Assembly (NCBI RefSeq): GCF_037026715.1
Contig: NZ_JBANCG010000002.1
Span: 310,001-374,000 of the forward strand
DNA from: Breoghania sp037026715
GTDB lineage: Bacteria > Pseudomonadota > Alphaproteobacteria > Rhizobiales > Stappiaceae
Direction: 5' to 3'
DNA: 64,000 nt
Shown: piece by piece, positions 58,930 through 64,000 of the stretch
Layout: each line of letters starts with the position of its first letter
Position numbering within the stretch: the stretch's first letter is position 1
Translations under genes and position numbers: made by a program
The notes under the pieces: generated by a model
Database searches by the model: none
Told to the model about the DNA's origin: nothing
What the model saw: only the letters and a program-made list of their open reading frames with translations

Positions 58930-59541
58930 CTACTGCCCTTTCATCAGAGTATCGAAAGTCTGCGTGGACTTGCCGGTAAGCTTTGATGTGACATCGATGA
59001 GCAGGGAATACTTGATGATCTCGACCTGAACGGCGAAGAGCTGCCCCTCGCGGGTCATCCAGGCGCCGGAGGTGTCGGTGAGGCGGCCCGTCTGCGCGTC
59101 GAACGCGCCGCGAAGGCGCGACAGTCCGTCGAGGATGGCGTCCCCCTGGCCGTCCGTCGCCCGAATGCCGTCCGGCCCCATCACCGGGGCGCGGTCGAGA
59201 TCAAGGCCCTTCAGCGCCCGCTGCCGGTCGAGATCCGGGCCGGAGGCGAAGTTCGCGGGCAAGCCGCCCCTGGTTGGCTGCGAACCGTAGGTCGCGCCCG
59301 CACCGTCTGCCGGGGCGAGCGGGGCAACCGCTGGCGAAGAGGCGGAGGGGATGGCGCCTGCGGGCCCGACCTGTTGGCTCGCAAGCGGGCCGGCCTGCTG
59401 CATCGCCACCTCGAAACGGGCGATCGAGGGCCCGGTCCCTGCGTTCGCGATCCCGCCGATCCGCGGGGCGACCATCTCGCCCGTCTGCTGCGGCGCGAGC
59501 GGGCTCATCGTGCTTGCAAGTAGCGTGGTCGCTGCAACCAT
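58930..59541 (-). CDS. sctI: T3SS inner rod protein SctI
   Basis: About 203 residues; the N-terminal 145 are Ala/Gly/Pro-rich and variable. The C-terminal 45 (FAVQVEIIKYSLLIDVTSKL then TGKSTQTFDTLMKGQ) match the conserved end of YscI/HrpB rod proteins. It is longer than YscI (115 residues). The start is the Met at 59541 (MVAATTLL); the upstream open frame is out of context. It comes directly before sctJ, as in Ysc systems. Confidence 0.8.
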   Translation of the reverse strand: MVAATTLLASTMSPLAPQQTGEMVAPRIGGIANAGTGPSIARFEVAMQQAGPLASQQVGPAGAIPSASSPAVAPLAPADGAGATYGSQPTRGGLPANFASGPDLDRQRALKGLDLDRAPVMGPDGIRATDGQGDAILDGLSRLRGAFDAQTGRLTDTSGAWMTREGQLFAVQVEIIKYSLLIDVTSKLTGKSTQTFDTLMKGQ

Positions 59542-59618
59542 CTCGATGCTTTTCCTCACTGCGGATGCGGCGGCGGGTTCGGGATCGAAGCCGGGGCCCG
59601 AAACGGCCGGATGCGGAA

Positions 59619-59981
59619 TTACATGCCGGCGAGCACGCCCTCGGCCATTCGGGAAAACGGGGTTTCGGGCGCGATCCGGCAGACCGTCTGGAGCGTCTCG
59701 CGCCCGTCCGACACGTTTCCCTGCTGGATCAGGGCGATGCCCAGAAAGGTTCTGGTCGCGACGGTCGTCGGCGCCTTGCTCAGCTTTCTGACGGCGCTTC
59801 CCGCATCGCCGCTGAGAATGTCGACCATGCTGTCGCCCAGAACCCCGGCCTCCTGATCGGGGCGAAGCGCGCGGACCGCGGCGAAGATGGCGCGCGCATG
59901 GGCGTTCATGCCCCTCGATCCGGCGATGAAGCCGATATCGACAAGCAGGCTGATCAGGTCCCTGTCGAGAATGTCGTCCAT
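59619..59981 (-). CDS. TPR-fold T3SS protein (HrpB1/YscG-like)
   Basis: A 120-residue helical protein with TPR-like repeats: IFAAVRALRPDQEAGVLGDS, ILSGDAGSAVRKLSKAP and FLGIALIQQGNVSDGRETLQ. It could be the needle co-chaperone YscG, which has a similar size and place before sctI, or a HrpB1/HrpK-type protein. No SctF needle gene was found beside it. It is the first gene of the minus-strand operon, divergent from sctV. Confidence 0.6.
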   Translation of the reverse strand: MDDILDRDLISLLVDIGFIAGSRGMNAHARAIFAAVRALRPDQEAGVLGDSMVDILSGDAGSAVRKLSKAPTTVATRTFLGIALIQQGNVSDGRETLQTVCRIAPETPFSRMAEGVLAGM

Positions 59982-60210
59982 ACCGCCTCACATCGTATTT
60001 TCCGGGGATTTGCCGGGGACTTGCCGGCGCGCGGAAATGGGTCCGGCGCTGCGGCGGGGTTTGAAATCTCCGTGGGCCTCGCGGCCCGCCTGTCTCAAGC
60101 CCTAACTCCGAATTGAATGCGCGGCTGTCTCATTTGGCACACCGCCGCTCGCCGATCCGACGTTCCTTAAGGGGGATGAAGCAAGCAGCCCGCAGAGCAA
60201 GAACCAGCCG
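59982..60210. promoter_or_regulatory. Divergent region between the sct operon and sctV
   Basis: This 229-bp stretch separates the two main T3SS transcripts and must hold both promoters. It shows short GC-rich repeats (TTGCCGGGGA and TTGCCGG around 60010) but no recognisable sigma-54, hrp-box or tts-box sequence. The sctV ribosome site is weak. Confidence 0.4.
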
Positions 60211-62361
60211 ATGACGATCACGCGCGTCCTCCAGGTCATGTCGAAACGCAATGACGTGATCCTTGCGTTCTTGCTGATCTGCATCGTCTTCATGATGATC
60301 CTGCCGCTGCCCACCTTTCTCGTGGACATGCTGATCGGCCTGAACCTGTGCCTCGCGGCGATCCTGCTGATGGTGGCGGTCTATCTGTCCGATGTGGTCC
60401 AGTTCTCCGCCTTTCCCTCCATCCTGCTGCTGACCACGCTCTTCCGGCTGGCCTTGTCGATCACCACGACGCGGCTCATCCTGTTGCAGGCCGATGCGGG
60501 CGCGATCGTCGAGACCTTCGGCAACTTCGTCGTCGCGGGAAACCTGATCGTCGGTTCGGTGATCTTCCTGATCCTGACCATCGTGAACTTCCTGGTGATC
60601 ACGAAAGGCTCGGAGCGCGTGGCGGAAGTGTCCGCGCGCTTCTCGCTGGACGCCATGCCCGGCAAGCAGATGTCCATCGATTCCGACATGCGCGCCGGCA
60701 TGATCGAGATGGACGAGGCCAAGCGCCGGCGCTCCAAGCTGGAGAAGGAAAGCCAGCTCTACGGCGCCATGGACGGCGCCATGAAGTTCGTCAAGGGCGA
60801 TGCGATCGCCGGCCTGATCATCATCGCGGTCAATATCATCGGCGGCGTCATCATCGGCACCAGCCAGCGGGGCATGGATACCTCCCAGGCTCTCGACGTC
60901 TACTCGATCCTGACCATCGGCGACGGGCTGGTCTCGCAGATCCCGGCGCTGTTCATCTCCATCACCGCCGGCTTCATCGTCACCCGGGTGTCCTCCGACG
61001 ATAACGAGGATCTGGGCAGCGACATCGCGTTCCAGCTCATCAACGAGCCCAAGGCGCTGATGATCGCCTCCGGCATCCTGCTGGGGTTCGCCGCGGTGCC
61101 GGGCTTCCCGCCCGGGGTGTTCATTCCGCTCGCCCTCCTGTGCGGCGTCGGCGGCTTCTTCATCATGCGCAACCGCCGCAAGGCGGCAACCTCCGGCCGT
61201 TCGCACGAGATGCCCAGTTTCGCCCCGGCGATCGCGAAGAAGGGCCAGCCCCCCGCCTTTCCCGATACCGCCGACACGGACGATTTCGAGAAGGTGGAAG
61301 CGGTCACCTTCGCCCTGACCGTGCCGCTGATCGTCGACATCGCCTCCGCCGTGCGCGGCGCGATCCGGCCGGAAAAACTGGACAACGAGGTCGCCCGCGT
61401 CCGCCGCGCCCTCTATTTCGACCTCGGCGTGCCGTTTCCCGGCATCAACCTGCGCCTCAACGACAATCTGAACGAGGGCGAATACCGCATCATGGTCAAC
61501 GAGATCCCGGTCGCCGAAGGCTTCGCGCGGCCGGGCTATTTCATTGCCCGCGAAACGGCCGCCAACCTGAAGATGTTCGCCATTCCTTTCGAGGTGGGGG
61601 ACGATTTCCTGCCCAGCACCACGAGCCACTGGGTCGCCATGAAGCACCTGCCCACCGTGCAGCGGGCGGGCATCCAGATCATGACGCTGTCCTCGATGCT
61701 GACCTACCATCTCGCCCACGTCCTGAAGGATCACGCCAGCGAGTTCATCGGCATTCAGGAAACGATGTACCTGATGAACCAGATGGAGGCGGATTTCGGC
61801 GAACTGGTCCGGGAGGCGACGCGCGCCCTGCCGATCACCACCATCACCGACATTCTCAAGCGCCTGGTCAGCGAGGAGATCTCCATCCGCGACCTGAGAA
61901 CCATCCTGCAGGCGCTGGTGGCCTGGGGGCAGAAGGAGAAAGACCCGATCATGCTGACCGAGCATGTCCGGGGCGCGCTGTCGCGCTACATCACCTACAA
62001 GTTCTCCGCCGGTCAGAACGTCATTCCCGCCTATCTCCTTTCCAAGGAGGTCGAGGACGAGATCCGCGGCGCGGTGCGCCAGACCAGCGGCGCCTCCTAT
62101 CTCGCGCTGTCGCCCGACGTCCACCGCCAGCTCACGGCCGCGATCAAGGCGGCGATGGGAGATCTGAACCAGCACACCTCCATGCCCGTGATGCTGGCGC
62201 CGATGGATATCCGCCGCTTCATGCGTAAGATCGTGGAGCGGGACTTCCCGAACCTCCCGGTCCTGTCGTTCCAGGAACTGGCGGCGGACGCGAACATCCA
62301 GCCGCTCGAACGCATCCGGCTGGGCGCCGCGGGCCAGCAGAAACGCCTCTCCACGGTCTGA
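60211..62361 (+). CDS. sctV: T3SS major export apparatus protein SctV
   Basis: A 716-residue FHIPEP-family (YscV/HrcV/FlhA) protein. Seven to eight helices fill residues 1-330, with the signature TTLFRLALSITTTRLILLQA and the conserved loop RVAEVSARFSLDAMPGKQMS, then IDSDMRAGMID-like IDSDMRAGMIEMDEAKRRR. The cytosolic part forms the nonameric ring that receives effector-chaperone pairs. The ATG at 60211 was kept; Met10 is an alternative. It is eight bases before the ExbB/MotA-like gene. Confidence 0.96.
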   Translation: MTITRVLQVMSKRNDVILAFLLICIVFMMILPLPTFLVDMLIGLNLCLAAILLMVAVYLSDVVQFSAFPSILLLTTLFRLALSITTTRLILLQADAGAIVETFGNFVVAGNLIVGSVIFLILTIVNFLVITKGSERVAEVSARFSLDAMPGKQMSIDSDMRAGMIEMDEAKRRRSKLEKESQLYGAMDGAMKFVKGDAIAGLIIIAVNIIGGVIIGTSQRGMDTSQALDVYSILTIGDGLVSQIPALFISITAGFIVTRVSSDDNEDLGSDIAFQLINEPKALMIASGILLGFAAVPGFPPGVFIPLALLCGVGGFFIMRNRRKAATSGRSHEMPSFAPAIAKKGQPPAFPDTADTDDFEKVEAVTFALTVPLIVDIASAVRGAIRPEKLDNEVARVRRALYFDLGVPFPGINLRLNDNLNEGEYRIMVNEIPVAEGFARPGYFIARETAANLKMFAIPFEVGDDFLPSTTSHWVAMKHLPTVQRAGIQIMTLSSMLTYHLAHVLKDHASEFIGIQETMYLMNQMEADFGELVREATRALPITTITDILKRLVSEEISIRDLRTILQALVAWGQKEKDPIMLTEHVRGALSRYITYKFSAGQNVIPAYLLSKEVEDEIRGAVRQTSGASYLALSPDVHRQLTAAIKAAMGDLNQHTSMPVMLAPMDIRRFMRKIVERDFPNLPVLSFQELAADANIQPLERIRLGAAGQQKRLSTV

Positions 62362-62368
62362 GGGCGCC

Positions 62369-63289
62369 ATGGGCAGGCTCGAAAAACAGATCAACGTCTA
62401 TATCGGCTGCCTGCTGGCATCGCTCGGCCTTCACCTCATGGTTCATGGCCTGCCTTTCGCCGGCCCCGCGAGCGGTGTCGCGTTGCTGGCCGGGACCGGC
62501 CTGGTCCTCCTCTTCGGCGCGCTGCGCGGGCGACGGGGCGAATGGGCGCCGGCGCGGGCAGGCTGGCTCACCACCCTCGTGGTGCTGGCCGGGGCCGGCG
62601 GCACGCTCTATCCCGTGTTCTGGCCCAATGCGCTCGATGGCGTGGGGCTGGCGCACGCGGTGGAGACCACGCGGCTGTGGCCGCAGGTCCTCGTCTGCCT
62701 TTCCGGCGGTCTCGTTCTGGCCAAAAGCGACGCCGCGAAACGGCAGATACAGGGCTGCGCAAACACGGCGTCGGTCGCGCCCTACCTCCTGTTCGGACTG
62801 GCGCTCGCCTTCGGTTTCTATGCGCTGGTGATCCATCTGCGGGCGACAGGCACTCCGCAGGGTTCCAGTTGGCTTGCCGGCACGTTCGTCGCCGATACGC
62901 CGATCCACTACCTGATCGTTGCCGTCTTTTTCGTCATATTCGCCTATATCGGCGACGCGCTGCTGCGGCTCAAGACGGCGCAGCCCCTGAACGGCTCCAT
63001 CCGCACGTTCATCCGCCTCCTCATCGCAAGCCTCCCCCTGCTGGGCTTTCTCGGCACGGTCGTCGGCATCATGGAGGCGCTTTCCGGCCTGCCGCAGGTC
63101 TTCTCCGGCGACCGCTCCGTCGTCGCGGACCTGACGCCCGCGCTGACCGCGAGCCTCGGCGGCATTTCGCTTGCCTTCCAGACGACGCTGCTCGGGCTGG
63201 TGGCGAGCCTCGTCACCACGCTGGCGCTGGGCTATGTGGAGAAGGCGGAAGCCGACGCGGCCCTTCGCGCAGCACCCGGGAAGGCATGA
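62369..63289 (+). CDS. MotA/TolQ/ExbB-like proton channel protein
   Basis: A 306-residue membrane protein with about seven hydrophobic segments. The C-terminal part ASLPLLGFLGTVVGIMEALS and LTASLGGISLAFQTTLLGLV is the MotA/TolQ/ExbB channel signature; helices before it are extra. Such proteins use the proton or sodium gradient to drive a partner. It starts eight bases after sctV and overlaps an ExbD-like gene (ATGA). I know of no standard T3SS component of this type, so its role here is unknown: it might energise secretion or belong to a separate envelope motor. Confidence 0.75.
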   Translation: MGRLEKQINVYIGCLLASLGLHLMVHGLPFAGPASGVALLAGTGLVLLFGALRGRRGEWAPARAGWLTTLVVLAGAGGTLYPVFWPNALDGVGLAHAVETTRLWPQVLVCLSGGLVLAKSDAAKRQIQGCANTASVAPYLLFGLALAFGFYALVIHLRATGTPQGSSWLAGTFVADTPIHYLIVAVFFVIFAYIGDALLRLKTAQPLNGSIRTFIRLLIASLPLLGFLGTVVGIMEALSGLPQVFSGDRSVVADLTPALTASLGGISLAFQTTLLGLVASLVTTLALGYVEKAEADAALRAAPGKA

Positions 63290-63867
63290 GCGTGGCGCAG
63301 GACCCGGAGAGCGGCGACCTCTTCGATCCCGGCATCGACATCCTCGTCGGGCTGACCGCCGTCGTCCTCATGTCAGTGATCGTGCTCCTGCCGCTGGCGA
63401 ACCTCGCGCAGTCGCGGAATTCCGAAATCGCGATGGTCATCGACAGGCTGATGCGGCAGGAGGCGGAAGGCGGCGCGCATGCCGCCCGCCTGCTGATCGT
63501 TGCCGGGCGCGACGGGGCGACGGTCTCCGGCCCGCGCCCGGTTTTCGTGCCCCTCGACGCCATCCTCGACGATCCGTTGCTGCGCGCCAGGATCGCCGCC
63601 GCCGATCCTGAAGGCGGCGTCCCCGTCCTGTTCATCGAGGAGAGCGGGCAGGAGGCCGCGTTTGTGCTGGAGACCCTCTTTTCCCGCGCAGGCCTCGCGT
63701 CGATCGCACGGGTCTATCTCGACGGCGCCTGCGGGTTCTTCCGGCCGGGCCATATGCCCGCGCGGTGCGATTTCGGTGCCGGCAGTTCGGCCGGCGGCGG
63801 AGGCGGGGAAACAGCCGGGCAAACAGCCGGGCAAGCGGCCTGGGCCGGGGCAGGCGATGCGCAATAG
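63286..63867 (+). CDS. ExbD/MotB-like single-helix protein 1
   Basis: A 193-residue protein with a short cytosolic N-terminus, an Asp just before one membrane helix (FDPGIDILVGLTAVVLMSVI), and a periplasmic part of about 140 residues with a Gly-rich tail. This is the layout of ExbD/TolR/MotB partners, with Asp as the ion-binding residue. The periplasmic part was not recognised; no OmpA peptidoglycan-binding motif is seen. The start overlaps the channel gene and the stop overlaps the next gene by 11 bases, in a different frame. Confidence 0.6.
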   Translation: MSVAQDPESGDLFDPGIDILVGLTAVVLMSVIVLLPLANLAQSRNSEIAMVIDRLMRQEAEGGAHAARLLIVAGRDGATVSGPRPVFVPLDAILDDPLLRARIAAADPEGGVPVLFIEESGQEAAFVLETLFSRAGLASIARVYLDGACGFFRPGHMPARCDFGAGSSAGGGGGETAGQTAGQAAWAGAGDAQ

Positions 63868-64000
63868 CGCGTTCATCGCCCTGTCCGATCTCGTTGCCGG
63901 CACGCTGGGCATCGCGGTGCTGCTGTTCCTGCTCGTCTTGGCCAACGGAGCCGGCGGCCCGGCTCCCGAACCGCCCGCCGCGATTTCCCCCGACCGCATC
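63857..64000 (+). CDS. ExbD/MotB-like single-helix protein 2, 5' end only
   Basis: Only 48 codons are present. The N-terminus FIALSDLVAGTLGIAVLLFL has an Asp followed by one membrane helix, like the MotB/OmpA family start (ALSD then a helix), then a Pro-rich stretch. The gene runs off the right edge. With the preceding two genes it gives a channel protein and two different partner subunits. Confidence 0.6.
   Translation, partial: MRNSAFIALSDLVAGTLGIAVLLFLLVLANGAGGPAPEPPAAISPDRI

Noticed and set aside
60130..62394. 754-residue open frame opposite sctV
   Set aside because: SctV on the plus strand is unmistakable; the antisense product is His/Asp/Gly/Arg-rich with no domain.
1..64000. tRNA or integrase marking a genomic island border
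   Set aside because: No tRNA-like arm sequences, integrase or transposase gene were recognised, so island borders could not be set.

Overview
The window is a high-GC, densely coded stretch with overlapping stop/start codons, TTG and GTG starts, and MarR, LysR, Liv, TRAP and ring-hydroxylating dioxygenase genes. This points to an alphaproteobacterium of the Hyphomicrobiales/Rhodobacterales type. No tRNA, rRNA, integrase, IS element or CRISPR array was seen.

Region 1 (1-25.4 kb) is a catabolic region. It starts with the 5' end of an indolepyruvate ferredoxin oxidoreductase-like gene and two MarR regulators, one coupled to an EthD-like protein. A plus-strand series follows: an opine-dehydrogenase-fold enzyme, a 3-hydroxyacyl-CoA dehydrogenase, a complete three-component Rieske dioxygenase (reductase, alpha, beta), two acyl-CoA ligases, a thiolase-fold protein without thiolase catalytic residues, a DUF35-SDR fusion, a cyclase-type hydrolase and an SDR. 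On the minus strand are ohr, a racemase-like protein, an SDR and a Liv-type ABC importer (livK, livH, a livM-livG fusion, livF), with a LysR gene next to it. The likely logic is import, CoA activation, ring hydroxylation and side-chain cleavage of an unknown aromatic or alicyclic acid.

Region 2 (24.4-41.6 kb) has a D-amino-acid and dipeptide theme: D-amino-acid transaminase, DmpA-type P1 peptidase, M19 dipeptidase, a five-gene dipeptide ABC importer, a penicillin-recognising D-aminopeptidase, a LysR regulator, and a D-glutamate cyclase (DUF1445) in line with a TRAP transporter. A bipartite sequence element with identical 17-bp spacing lies upstream of the transaminase and of the importer.

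Region 3 (41.6-64 kb) is a non-flagellar type III secretion (T3SS) locus. One minus-strand operon encodes a TPR protein and SctI, J, K, L, N, O, P, Q, R, S, T and U. SctV is on the plus strand. It is followed by an ExbB/MotA-like protein and two ExbD/MotB-like proteins, the last cut by the window end. Beside the operon is an effector/chaperone block with five CesT-like chaperone genes, two of them a recent 465-bp duplication, and two candidate effectors. The main discovery is the 1013-residue candidate effector at 42523-45564. Its first half carries the glutamate racemase motifs and its second half the D-glutamate cyclase (DUF4392) motifs. It is predicted to turn L-glutamate into D-glutamate and then 5-oxo-D-proline, possibly inside a host cell. 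The secretin, outer inner-membrane ring, needle and translocon genes are not in the window.

Three families of intergenic palindromic repeats fill most larger gaps from 0.3 to 37.5 kb. None was seen from 38 kb to the end.
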